Assembly (NCBI RefSeq): GCF_900637655.1
Contig: NZ_LR134384.1
Span: 2,170,001-2,234,000 of the forward strand
Length of the DNA: 64,000 nt
From: Segatella oris
GTDB taxonomy: Bacteria; Bacteroidota; Bacteroidia; Bacteroidales; Bacteroidaceae
Reading direction: 5' to 3'
The notes under the pieces are model-generated. The model was not told the DNA's origin, made no database searches, and was given only the letters and a program-made list of their open reading frames with translations. Within the stretch, counting starts at the first letter, position 1, and each line of letters starts with the position of its first letter. This document shows, in pieces, positions 55,938 to 63,999 of this stretch. A program made the translations under genes and the position numbers.

Positions 55938-57683
55938 TTATTCAGAACTGAAGTCTGCCACAAGATGACGATACATGCTATACATACGAGTGCGCGACAC
56001 ATAGCCTTTCAAATGGCCATTCACATCTACTACCGGCAGATAATTACAATTAGCTTTCTCAAATTTATGCATCACATCAATCATCTTATCTTCCTTAACA
56101 AGAGTCGCAGGAACCGGAGTCATGATATCTTTCACCGTAAAGCGATTATACAATTCAGACCTGAACATGATGTGACGAATCTTGGTTATATCAATTTCTC
56201 CAAGTAAAATTCCGGCATTGTCAAGCACAGGAAGGAAACTCGTATGACTCTTGCTTATGGCATTTATCAACTTTCCAAGTGGCATATCCGGGGCTACAGA
56301 AGTAAACTGACGGTCGATAATACTATCTAAACTCATCAATGTAAGGATAGCTTGATCGGTATGATGTGTCAGCAACTTTCCCTCACGAGCCAATCGCATG
56401 CCATAAATACTATGCTGTTCGAAGATGTTAATGGTCAGATAAGCACTGATGCAAACTATCATCAGTGGGATAAACAGCTGATAACCTGCAGTAAGTTCCG
56501 CTATCAGGAATATCCCCGTAAGGGGTGCTTGCATCACTCCTGCCATCACTCCTGCCATACCCATGAGTGCAAAGTTCTTTTCGGGGGCATACACTCCAAT
56601 CTGATAGATGTTCCATACACGGGCAAAGAAGAAACCTGAAAAACCTCCGATAAAAAGTGAAGGGGCAAAAGTTCCACCACAACCACCAGCCCCATTGGTT
56701 GCCGAAGTCGCGAAAACCTTTGTCAAGACCACTAATCCCACATACACAACCAGCAGATTACTGTGCCCATAGAACATTGAACCATTCATCACCTGCTCCC
56801 AATCGGCGATAGTTCTTCCGTTTAGAAAGACATTGACCATGCTATATCCCTCACCATAAAGCGAAGGAAAGAAGAATATCAACACACTAAGCATCAAGCC
56901 ACCCACTATAAGTTTCAAATAAGGATGACGCTTCATGCCTGCAAACATATTTTCACATGCTGTCATTGTACGCATGAAATAAAGGCCGACAAACCCGCAG
57001 AAAATCCCTAATACAATATAGGGTGGAACACGCTGAATATCCCAAGCGCTATCCATATGATAGGTAAAGAGAGCTTCACTGCCTACAAAGATATAACTAA
57101 AGCATGTTGCCGTGACACTGGCAATCAATATTGGAAGCAATGATGCCATAGTCAAATCGAGCATCAATACTTCAAGTGTGAACACCAGACCCGCTATCGG
57201 AGCCTTGAAAATACCCGCAATGGCAGCAGAGGCACCACATCCAACCAACAGCATTGCAGTACGGGCATCCATTTTAAAAAGCTTAGCAAGGTTGCTTCCT
57301 ATGGCAGAACCCGTGAGCACAATAGGTGCTTCAGCTCCCACCGAGCCGCCAAAACCAATGGTAATGCTGGATGCAATGACCGACGACCAACAGTTATGCG
57401 CCTTCAAGCGCGACCGTTTTGTGGCAATGGCATAAAGCACTCGTGTGATACCATGCGAGATATTGTCCTTGACAACATACTTTACAAACAGGGAGGTAAG
57501 ATAGATACCTACAATAGGGAAAAGCAAGTAAAGCCAGTTAAAGGTCGTAGTATCGAAACCCGCTGTAAGCAGTTGCTGTATTTCTTTGATGATACTATGC
57601 AGCACAAAGCCCGCCACCGAAGCGAAGAAACCTATGACAAATGCAAGAATGAGCGTCATCTGTCGGTCTGACAGATGCTCCAT
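55938..57683 (-). CDS. ClC-family chloride channel with two CBS domains
   Basis: 581 aa from the ATG at 57683; ten more residues are possible from a TTG at 57713. Membrane part of about 440 residues with the selectivity motifs GSVGAEAP (the usual GREGP; the gating Glu is kept) and GGTFAPSLFIGG (GxFxP). The C-terminal 130 residues are two CBS domains (DIMTPVPATL, YLPVVDVNGHLKGYVS). Could be a channel or a proton-coupled exchanger. A glutamate at the proton site was not assigned. Last gene of fmt-tsaC-clc. Confidence 0.93.
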   Translation of the reverse strand: MEHLSDRQMTLILAFVIGFFASVAGFVLHSIIKEIQQLLTAGFDTTTFNWLYLLFPIVGIYLTSLFVKYVVKDNISHGITRVLYAIATKRSRLKAHNCWSSVIASSITIGFGGSVGAEAPIVLTGSAIGSNLAKLFKMDARTAMLLVGCGASAAIAGIFKAPIAGLVFTLEVLMLDLTMASLLPILIASVTATCFSYIFVGSEALFTYHMDSAWDIQRVPPYIVLGIFCGFVGLYFMRTMTACENMFAGMKRHPYLKLIVGGLMLSVLIFFFPSLYGEGYSMVNVFLNGRTIADWEQVMNGSMFYGHSNLLVVYVGLVVLTKVFATSATNGAGGCGGTFAPSLFIGGFSGFFFARVWNIYQIGVYAPEKNFALMGMAGVMAGVMQAPLTGIFLIAELTAGYQLFIPLMIVCISAYLTINIFEQHSIYGMRLAREGKLLTHHTDQAILTLMSLDSIIDRQFTSVAPDMPLGKLINAISKSHTSFLPVLDNAGILLGEIDITKIRHIMFRSELYNRFTVKDIMTPVPATLVKEDKMIDVMHKFEKANCNYLPVVDVNGHLKGYVSRTRMYSMYRHLVADFSSE

Positions 57684-57739
57684 TCTCCATTTTCTTAATT
57701 CTGAAATCTTCAAATCTACTGTATCTTTGGGGTGGAAAA

Positions 57740-58309
57740 CTACTTCCTAATCACTGTCACCTCACCATTACGCCCCAGCTTGATGATAGAACTCGGCGTG
57801 TGAGGTTTATGTTCCTGTCGGCGACTCCAACATACATAATCAACAGCATTCAATATTTCTTCACTGATATCCTCATAGTTTGCAGCCGCCGGCTCACCAC
57901 TAACGTTGGCACTTGTACTGACAATCGGTTTCTGAAAACGATAGCAAAGTTCCTTGCTGAAAGGTTCCGACGTGATGCGCATGGCTAAACTTCCGTCTTC
58001 AGCCACTAAGTTTTCAGCCACGTTCACGGCATCATCAAGAATCACAGTCGTAGGCTTTATGGCAGCGTCCAACAATTCCCAAGCCACATTGGGCACATTC
58101 CTGAAACAGCGTTGCAGGCGCGCATCCGAGTCAACAAGACAGATCAAAGCTTTCGAATCATCGCGTTTCTTAATAGCGTAAACTTTGGCCACAGCCTCCT
58201 TATTGGTAGCATCACAACCAATTCCCCACACAGTATCCGTCGGATAAAGTATCACACCACCTTTCCTCATACATTCAACTGCATTCCTGATATCTTCTTC
58301 TCTTGTCAT
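57740..58309 (-). CDS. tsaC: threonylcarbamoyl-AMP synthase
   Basis: YrdC/Sua5 family, short form. Makes threonylcarbamoyl-AMP for the t6A modification of ANN-decoding tRNAs. 189 aa: N-terminal GGVILYPTDTVWGIGCDATN, KKRDDSKALICLV, LAMRITSEPFSKEL and PIVSTSANVSGEPAA. Between fmt (64 bp) and clc (56 bp). A -7 box (TATTTTTG, minus strand, 58332-58339) is 22 bp upstream. Confidence 0.94.
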   Translation of the reverse strand: MTREEDIRNAVECMRKGGVILYPTDTVWGIGCDATNKEAVAKVYAIKKRDDSKALICLVDSDARLQRCFRNVPNVAWELLDAAIKPTTVILDDAVNVAENLVAEDGSLAMRITSEPFSKELCYRFQKPIVSTSANVSGEPAAANYEDISEEILNAVDYVCWSRRQEHKPHTPSSIIKLGRNGEVTVIRK

Positions 58310-58373
58310 ATCCCAAGTGATTTTCTATCTGCAAAAATAATATTTCTTTTTATCTTCTCCTAAAAACAGCGAC

Positions 58374-59354
58374 CTACTTTGTCAGCATTCGAAAGCTTTT
58401 ACCACGCATACCATTCAAGAAATCGCGTGCATTCATGCGCTTCTTTCCTGCCATCTGCAACTCCAACACCTCCAACCAAGCATCGCCACACATCACATAA
58501 AGATGTCCTTTTTCAATCTTTATGCTCCCCGTTTCCCCGCTTCCTGTGGCTGAAGTCTTTGCAGTCTTGAAGATTTTAAGCACACTTTGCCGACCATTCT
58601 CTTCTAAATGCGTCCAAGTTCCTGGGTAAGGACTCAGTCCCCGCACGAAATCATAGACACGTTTTGCAGGCAAAGTCCAATCAATCTGACAAGTTTCCTT
58701 GAAGATTTTAGGAGCAATTTTCAGTTCATCCTCACTGAATTGTGAGAAATCTCCCTGCGAAATACTGTCGACATTCCCATTGTTCTTAAGCATCTTGTCG
58801 ATAGTTTCAATGGCAATCTCAGCTCCCAAGTGCATCAACCCATCATAAACATATTCCACATCTGCCTCATCGGGAATGGCAAAATGCTTCTGCATGATAA
58901 TCTTTCCTGTATCGATATCCTTGTCAAGAAAGAAAGTTGTAACGCCCGTCTCGGTCTCTCCATTGATAATCGCCCAGTTAATCGGTGCTGCACCACGGTA
59001 TTGTGGCAACAGCGCGGCATGCACATTGAAGGTTCCAAAGCGTGGCATTGCCCACACAATCTCGGGTAAAATGCGGAAAGCCACCACCACCTGCAGGTCT
59101 GCTTCATAGCTGCGCAGCTCCTCAACAAATGCAGGATCTTTCATCTTTACAGGCTGCAACACGGGTATTCCCTGTGCCACAGCATACTGCTTCACCTGCG
59201 AAGGCTGCAATTGTTCCTGGTGTCTGCCAACCGGTTTGTCGGGTTGTGTAACCACAGCCACAACATTATATCCACCTTCTACAAGTCGCCGAAGAGATGC
59301 CACGGCAAACTCGGGGGTACCCATAAAGACTATTCTGAGCTCTTCCTTTTTCAT
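58374..59354 (-). CDS. fmt: methionyl-tRNA formyltransferase
   Basis: Formylates initiator Met-tRNA. 326 aa. IVFMGTPEFAVASL start, VVTQPDKPVGR, FNVHAALLPQYRGAAPINWA (catalytic Asn/His and folate site), DKDIDTGKII, and the C-terminal domain with DWTLPAKRVYDFVRGLSPYP. First gene of fmt-tsaC-clc; -7 box TACTTTTG (minus strand, 59375-59382). In many Bacteroidota rpe is next to fmt; here rpe is 3.5 kb away facing out. Confidence 0.97.
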   Translation of the reverse strand: MKKEELRIVFMGTPEFAVASLRRLVEGGYNVVAVVTQPDKPVGRHQEQLQPSQVKQYAVAQGIPVLQPVKMKDPAFVEELRSYEADLQVVVAFRILPEIVWAMPRFGTFNVHAALLPQYRGAAPINWAIINGETETGVTTFFLDKDIDTGKIIMQKHFAIPDEADVEYVYDGLMHLGAEIAIETIDKMLKNNGNVDSISQGDFSQFSEDELKIAPKIFKETCQIDWTLPAKRVYDFVRGLSPYPGTWTHLEENGRQSVLKIFKTAKTSATGSGETGSIKIEKGHLYVMCGDAWLEVLELQMAGKKRMNARDFLNGMRGKSFRMLTK

Positions 59355-59477
59355 TTCAAAAGATGTTTATACCGCAAAAGTAATAAAATTCTTCTGATAA
59401 ACCATGCTATTGGGCGTTGATTTTTGGAGTTCAGAAACAAGCTTTTCAGGATATTCGAACGCAAAACTTCAACTGTA

Positions 59478-59552
59478 AAGACAGAAAAAGACCTTTGAAC
59501 TTTATGACTATCAACCCTTTTCAAACGGGTTATATCATAAAACTCAAAGGTC
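59478..59552 (-). terminator. long terminator hairpin of hsp20
   Basis: Imperfect stem of about 26 bp: GACCTTTGA (59490-59498) with TCAAAGGTC (59544-59552), and inner TTTATGA/TCATAAA and AACCC/GGGTT pairs. T5 follows on the minus strand. The stem is unusually long for a terminator. Confidence 0.8.
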
Positions 59553-59614
59553 TCAATCTATTCAGCTCATGAAGCGCGAACCGCTAAGTCCAAGCTTCCA
59601 TGAAGTATATAAGC

Positions 59615-60046
59615 TTAACCAATCTCGATCTTGCGCTGCACTTTCTGCTCGTTCTTTACGACTTTCGGCAACTCTATTTCAAGCACACCATTCAGCACCT
59701 TGGCACTGATCTTCTCGCGATCTACATCTTCCGGCAGAATATAACTTTGCTGATAGTTGGAATAAGAGAACTCTCTACGAAGATAATGCTCCTTCTTATT
59801 CTCTTCCTTATGCTCCAACTTGTTCTCAATGGCAATCTCAAGATTACCGTCATCATCAATGTTCACGCGGCAGAACTCTTTCTTTATTCCCGGCACTGCA
59901 ACTTCCATCACATAGGCATTCTCGGTGTCTTTGACGTTAACTGCAGGCGCAGTAGAATTCATTCTTGACAAAGCTGAATCGCTAAACAAATCATTAAATG
60001 CATTGTCCAACCAATTGTTACTTGTACGCATTACTGGAAACAACAT
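59615..60046 (-). CDS. Hsp20-family small heat shock protein
   Basis: ATP-independent chaperone that holds unfolded proteins. 143 aa. The alpha-crystallin domain spans about 36-130: PAVNVKDTENAYVMEVAVPG, DDDGNLEIAIENKLEH-like strand, RREFSYSNYQQSYILPEDVD and LNGVLEIELPKV with the A-x-x-x-G-V-L signature. C-terminal I-E-I-G is a short I-x-I-like tail. It has a strong AGGAGG ribosome-binding site, rare in this phylum, suggesting high translation. Confidence 0.95.
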   Translation of the reverse strand: MLFPVMRTSNNWLDNAFNDLFSDSALSRMNSTAPAVNVKDTENAYVMEVAVPGIKKEFCRVNIDDDGNLEIAIENKLEHKEENKKEHYLRREFSYSNYQQSYILPEDVDREKISAKVLNGVLEIELPKVVKNEQKVQRKIEIG

Positions 60047-60054
60047 ATTAAATA

Positions 60055-60060
60055 CCTCCT
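60055..60060 (-). promoter_or_regulatory. strong Shine-Dalgarno site of hsp20
   Basis: AGGAGG on the minus strand with an 8-nt spacer to the ATG (60046). It stands out because other genes here lack such a site. Confidence 0.75.
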
Positions 60061-60258
60061 ATTATATTTTAATTCTACATTTTTATCTTTGACCTCTCAG
60101 CCTTTCAGCTTTGAAATCCACTATCTAAAATGCAACTAACATGCCACGGCACAAACCATGACAGAATGGCTTAATTGTGAATTTATTTAATCGTTTTGCT
60201 GACAATATGCGCAAGATTGGCAGAATATATTAATATTTTTAAGGATTCCACTGTGTTG

Positions 60259-60975
60259 TCATCGCCTCACTTCGGCTATGAACCGTTTGAGAAGGTTGAC
60301 GTCTTTCATGCCCGGCGCTGTTTCAAACCGCCTGTTTACCTCAATGCCAATGCACATCGGATGCTGAAACTTGCGCACCCGCTCTGCATCTTCCAACCCT
60401 ATATTCCCATTCAACAAGAACGGCAGTTTGCCCGCATAGGTGTTGAGCAACGACCAATCAAACTTATTCTCTTCACTGTCATTATCCTCGCATTTGGCTG
60501 TAAAACGCAGCAAATCAGCATGCCCTTCGTAAGCCTTGCATTGCTCCAAATCAGCTGCAGAAGCCACACTTATCGTCTTGATAATCTTTATTCCCGCCCT
60601 GATATCAGGGTCGACACTCCGCCGAAGATTATCAATCATCACCGGACTTTCCGCTCCATCCAACTGCACATCGTCGAGATTATAGTTATAAATGCGTGTG
60701 ATGATATTCTGTGGCATGTCATCCGAGAAGACACCCACACGCTTTATACGGTTCATATCATCGGTTTCCGTGAGCGTTCCGCATTGTTTCTGATAGCGAT
60801 CTCTGCTGTAATCAGGAATAATTCCGGCCATACTCGAAATCATCTGCACATAGCGTGGCGAGTCGGTACAGAACACAAAGCCTATCATATCAATGTCTAA
60901 AGCCAGCAACTGCCTGATGTTTTCTTCATCACGCACCCCACAAACCTTTATCAGAAATCGTTTTTTATCACTCAT
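60259..60975 (-). CDS. trpF: TrpF-like protein with altered active site
   Basis: 238 aa, family of phosphoribosylanthranilate isomerase (tryptophan synthesis). Preserved: IKVCGVRDEENI (catalytic Cys12), DSPRYV, GVFSDD, and C-terminal RFETAPGMKD. Altered: the QLHG motif is QLDG, the LFDT motif that carries the catalytic Asp reads LLRFTAK, the glycine-rich phosphate loop before FDW reads CEDNDSEENK, and the usual GG of the next strand is LNGNIGL. It overlaps trpC by 4 bp. It may be a diverged but active isomerase or a repurposed paralog. The family assignment is firm; the activity is in doubt. Confidence 0.8.
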   Translation of the reverse strand: MSDKKRFLIKVCGVRDEENIRQLLALDIDMIGFVFCTDSPRYVQMISSMAGIIPDYSRDRYQKQCGTLTETDDMNRIKRVGVFSDDMPQNIITRIYNYNLDDVQLDGAESPVMIDNLRRSVDPDIRAGIKIIKTISVASAADLEQCKAYEGHADLLRFTAKCEDNDSEENKFDWSLLNTYAGKLPFLLNGNIGLEDAERVRKFQHPMCIGIEVNRRFETAPGMKDVNLLKRFIAEVRR

Positions 60976-61790
60976 ATCGCATGGGGTTTGAGTTCATGAA
61001 CAAATGCTTTCAAAGCCAATCCAGGGTCGTTCTGCCTCATCAGGCATTCACCTATCAGCACACCTTGATAGCCGACAGCATGCAACCTATCCGCAGTTTC
61101 GGCATCACAAATACCACCTCCACTCACCTTGCAAGTCTCACGTGGCAGCTTTTCAGCTAATCTGAAACTGGTTTCGACATCAGTAATCCATGTAGAAAGG
61201 TCGCGGTTACTGACACCCAAAACGTCTGGTTCAAGCGCTGCATAGTCTAAACTGCACTCATTGTGCACCGTCAACATCACTTCCAATCCCAACTGATGAG
61301 CCAATGCCAACAGGCGTCTGCACTCATCTTTCGACAGACCCTCCGCAATCAGAAGCACGGCAGAAGCTCCGCAAAAGCGTGCTTGAAGGAGCTGATAATC
61401 GTCAACAATGAAGTTACTATATAATATAGGTAGACTCACCCCGACAGCCCTTGCCTCCTGCACAAACTCATCGTAGCCTGCGAAATAGTCGATATCGGTC
61501 AATATGCTCAAGGCCGTAGCCCCATTCTTTTCATAATCCAACGGCACCGTTGAGGCCTTGGCATGCTCATTAATCCAACCTTTACCGGGCGACTTGCGCT
61601 TGAACTCAGCAACAACACCTATCTTGGAAGCTTGCAAAGCAGCCCGAAAACTATTGGGGAGCAAGCCATTCTTCTCCTCTTCATCTATCTTCTGGGCCAC
61701 CAGAGCATAAAGCTGGCGCGGCGAAACAAACTGCTTGCGCTGGTCGGTCTCCATATGCTTGTGGGCGATAATTTCCTCTAATATATTCAT
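60972..61790 (-). CDS. trpC: indole-3-glycerol phosphate synthase
   Basis: Ring closure step of tryptophan synthesis. 272 aa TIM barrel. VVAEFKRKSPGKGWI (catalytic Lys region), ALSILTDIDYFAG, LPILYSNFIVDDYQL, GASAVLLIAEGL, VLGVSNRDLSTW and KVSGGGICDAETADRL, all in order. In the usual enzyme the motif is NFI-D-YQ with Lys before it; here S-N-F replaces R-K-D-F. No other trp genes are in the window, so trpCF is split from the rest. A structured leader of about 150 nt precedes it. Confidence 0.93.
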   Translation of the reverse strand: MNILEEIIAHKHMETDQRKQFVSPRQLYALVAQKIDEEEKNGLLPNSFRAALQASKIGVVAEFKRKSPGKGWINEHAKASTVPLDYEKNGATALSILTDIDYFAGYDEFVQEARAVGVSLPILYSNFIVDDYQLLQARFCGASAVLLIAEGLSKDECRRLLALAHQLGLEVMLTVHNECSLDYAALEPDVLGVSNRDLSTWITDVETSFRLAEKLPRETCKVSGGGICDAETADRLHAVGYQGVLIGECLMRQNDPGLALKAFVHELKPHAI

Positions 61791-61945
61791 TTTTCAATTT
61801 GTTTTATCTGAAATTCCTTGCAAAAGACACCACCTCCTGACAGCAGGAGTATCTTACAGACTGTGGCATCGTGAACCCTCGGCATTCTTTTTATCATGCC
61901 AGAGACAGCATATCACGGGGTAAACACCACCTATCAAATACGTTT
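61791..61945 (-). ncRNA. candidate structured 5' leader of trpC
   Basis: Between a -7 box (TATATTTG, minus strand, 61954-61947) and trpC. It has a tight hairpin CTCCTG-CTGT-CAGGAG (61832-61849), a GGCAT (61896-61900 in gene sense) that can pair with either of two ATGCC copies (61881-61885 or 61865-61869), and outer CGTGA/TCACG arms. A 9-mer (ACACCACCT, plus strand) occurs at both ends (61827, 61924). No leader peptide with Trp codons was seen. Confidence 0.4.
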
Positions 61946-62169
61946 ACAAATATACATTGTTTTTTCATATCTGCCGACAAATTCAAGAAGAAAATAGGCA
62001 TAAAATCAAAACCCGACAGAGTTCAACCGATTTTTCCCGCCATTATAAAGCAAGAGAAGTACGGATATACCGACCATTTGAGATTTCCTTGCAGCGTATC
62101 AAAAAAAAGAAAAACAAGGCATACATGAAGCTTTTACCACCCCATTGATGTCAATATATTTCATATAAG

Positions 62170-62201
62170 ATTTGGAATCGCCTTCAAAAAACATTATCTT
62201 T
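62170..62201 (+). promoter_or_regulatory. consensus promoter in trpC-rpe gap
   Basis: TTTG (62170-62173), 20-bp spacer, TATCTTTG (62194-62201): exact match. The next supported ORF is 460 bp downstream. Confidence 0.85.
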
Positions 62202-62205
62202 GTGT

Positions 62206-62235
62206 CGGGGAGAGCAGCAAACAGTTCTCCCCTTT
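62206..62235 (+). terminator. hairpin at the predicted transcription start
   Basis: GGGGAGA (62206-62212) pairs with TCTCCCC (62225-62231), 12-nt loop, then TTTTCTG. It begins about 5 nt after the -7 box, so it would be the first structure of the RNA. It may be a terminator, a 5' stabilising hairpin, or a very short RNA. Confidence 0.65.
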
Positions 62236-62277
62236 TCTGTATCTAATCCCTTCATCTCTTGGAAAATGCAGACAAAC

Positions 62278-62409
62278 TCATATCAAATCATCTTGCAAAA
62301 CCTATCGAATCACGGCCTAATCTGCGTCAGAACACCACGTAACTCAATAGAGAACACCTGACGATTTGATGCAAACAAGAAGCTGAAAGAATTGACATTG
62401 GCTTACAGT
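62278..62409 (+). repeat. 22-bp phased repeat array G (about 6 units)
   Basis: Units start at 62278, 62300, 62322, 62344, 62366 and 62388. Clear cores are CTGCGTCAGAACACCACG (62322) and TTGATGCAAACAAGAAG (62366); others are weak. GACAAA precedes the first unit, as in arrays A, C and D. The remaining sequence up to 62655 shows no gene. Confidence 0.6.
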
Positions 62410-62661
62410 CAAAATCATATTGTAAAGTTATCTGAGTTTTTCCTTAAATAAACTTAATGGATTTCCTCATGTAAGAACAGTTCCTTTCATCCTCCCCTAA
62501 AGTCCTTTCTTGTAACAATCAGCACTGTCAGCCCATCATGGAAGACTCCACACAGCTGCAATTCTGCAAGGCAAAACAATTCAATCTGTTTTTTCAATCT
62601 CTGCACAATATAACCACATGTAAAACGTTTTTAGAGTAAAAGAACCATAATTAGAATGCCT

Positions 62662-62787
62662 ATGAAGTATTTTACTCAAAAAGAAACCTTGCCATCTGAA
62701 AAGACCTTGCAGATTATCCGACAGATAGCCTACACCTATCGGGTGATTAAAGTGAACGGAAAAAACGAGGTATTCTGTCTGAACTAA
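62662..62787 (+). CDS. small protein, 41 aa, upstream of rpe
   Basis: MKYFTQKETLPSEKTLQIIR, then QIAYTYRVIKVNGKNEVFCLN. The composition is protein-like (KETLPSEKTL, a helix, then a short beta-like end). I recall similar short proteins in Bacteroidales but cannot check. An in-frame ATG two codons upstream (62656) is also possible. It ends 19 bp before rpe, so the two should share a transcript. Function unknown; no signal peptide, cytoplasmic. Confidence 0.65.
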   Translation: MKYFTQKETLPSEKTLQIIRQIAYTYRVIKVNGKNEVFCLN

Positions 62788-62806
62788 GCTCTAAAAACAC
62801 TCACAG

Positions 62807-63460
62807 ATGAAAACATTAGTATCGCCATCACTGTTGGCAGCCGACTTTCTTCACCTGAAAGACGAAATCGAAATGATTAACAACAGCCAGGCAGATTGGC
62901 TGCATATGGACATCATGGATGGCGTATTCGTGCCCAACATCTCTTTCGGTTTTCCCGTTCTTGAGGCTGTAAGCAAGGTGTGTAAAAAGCCTTTGGATGT
63001 GCATTTCATGATTGTGCATCCCGAACAATACATTGAACAGACTGCCAAACTCGGTGCCATGATGATGAATGTGCACTATGAAACCTGTACGCATCTGCAC
63101 CGAACCGTACAGCAAATCCATGCTGCCGGCATGAAAGCGGGTGTCACCTTGAACCCTTCAACGCCTGTAAGCATGCTCGAAGATATTATCTATGATGTCG
63201 ACATGGTATTGCTGATGAGTGTCAATCCGGGCTTTGGCGGACAGAAATTCATCGAGAACACCATTCGCAAAGTGAAGCGTCTGCGCAAGATGATTGACGA
63301 TGCAGGAACGCATACGCTTATCGAAATTGACGGTGGAGTGCAAGGCGAAACAGCGCCACGATTGGTGAAAGCCGGCGCAGATGTACTTGTCAGTGGAAGC
63401 TATGTGTTCAAAAGTGCTGACCCTCATGCGACCATTGAGGCCTTGAAAAAATTGGAATAA
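62807..63460 (+). CDS. rpe: ribulose-phosphate 3-epimerase
   Basis: Pentose phosphate pathway: ribulose 5-phosphate to xylulose 5-phosphate. 217 aa TIM barrel. SPSLLAADFLHL, DWLHMDIMDGVFVPNISFG, LDVHFMIVHPEQY, LLMSVNPGFGGQKFI and IEIDGGVQGETAP carry the metal His/Asp ligands and the catalytic Asps. Full length. Preceded by the 41-aa ORF; the nearest consensus promoter is at 62170. Confidence 0.97.
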   Translation: MKTLVSPSLLAADFLHLKDEIEMINNSQADWLHMDIMDGVFVPNISFGFPVLEAVSKVCKKPLDVHFMIVHPEQYIEQTAKLGAMMMNVHYETCTHLHRTVQQIHAAGMKAGVTLNPSTPVSMLEDIIYDVDMVLLMSVNPGFGGQKFIENTIRKVKRLRKMIDDAGTHTLIEIDGGVQGETAPRLVKAGADVLVSGSYVFKSADPHATIEALKKLE

Positions 63461-63519
63461 GCTTCTATAAGCATCTGTTTCAACAAACAAGAACCCTCAT
63501 GCAGGCCTGCCACCAACAG

Positions 63520-63999
63520 CTAAACCATCTGCAAAGTGATTTGGTTGTCTCTCACCATCCTGCGGAGATTGAGGATAGCATAGCGCATGCGACCGAGACT
63601 TGTGTTGATACTTACATTGGTCATTTCAGCGATTTCCTTGAATGAAAGCTGCTGATAGAACCGCATATATACGACTTCACGCTGTGTTTCCGGCAGGAAA
63701 TTCATCAGTTTTCTGACATCTTCCAGCACCTGTGTGTTGACATATTCACTTTCTATGTCAAGCGAAACGAAGTCTTTGGAACCGATGTTCGAAAGGTCGT
63801 TATCAGAGGATGTATCAACAATCTTCTGCACTTTCACCCCCCGATAATGGTCCATGATGACGTTATGAGCAATGCGCATGACCCAAGCTCCAAACTTTCC
63901 ACTCGGTGAATACTTACCTTGTTGCAGCTTGGTAATGACTTTTACGAACGTCTCTTGAAAGAGATCATCAGCGATTTCGCGGTTATGAACGACAAATAG
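63520..63999 (-). CDS. ECF sigma factor, 5' end cut by window
   Basis: Frame open from the right edge of the window to a stop at 63520; 159 codons visible, start outside. Region 2 is seen as REIADDLFQETFVKVITKLQ and SGKFGAWVMRIAHNVIMDHY. Region 4 is LNFLPETQREVVYMRFYQQL, then SFKEIAEMTNVSINTSLGRM. A separate acidic linker (DTSSDNDLSN) lies between. The Met at 63879 is internal. No anti-sigma gene follows: rpe converges on it. It may be a stress-type RpoE-like sigma; its target is unknown. Confidence 0.92.
   Translation of the reverse strand, partial: LFVVHNREIADDLFQETFVKVITKLQQGKYSPSGKFGAWVMRIAHNVIMDHYRGVKVQKIVDTSSDNDLSNIGSKDFVSLDIESEYVNTQVLEDVRKLMNFLPETQREVVYMRFYQQLSFKEIAEMTNVSINTSLGRMRYAILNLRRMVRDNQITLQMV

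Noticed and set aside
59425..59477. Further 22-bp units downstream of fmt/hsp20
   Set aside because: Some TTCA words recur, but not at a steady 22-bp phase or with the core.
61791..61945. Cobalamin riboswitch before trpC, because of a TGCCACAG stretch
   Set aside because: Other conserved cobalamin boxes are not found in order, and trpC is not a B12-related gene.
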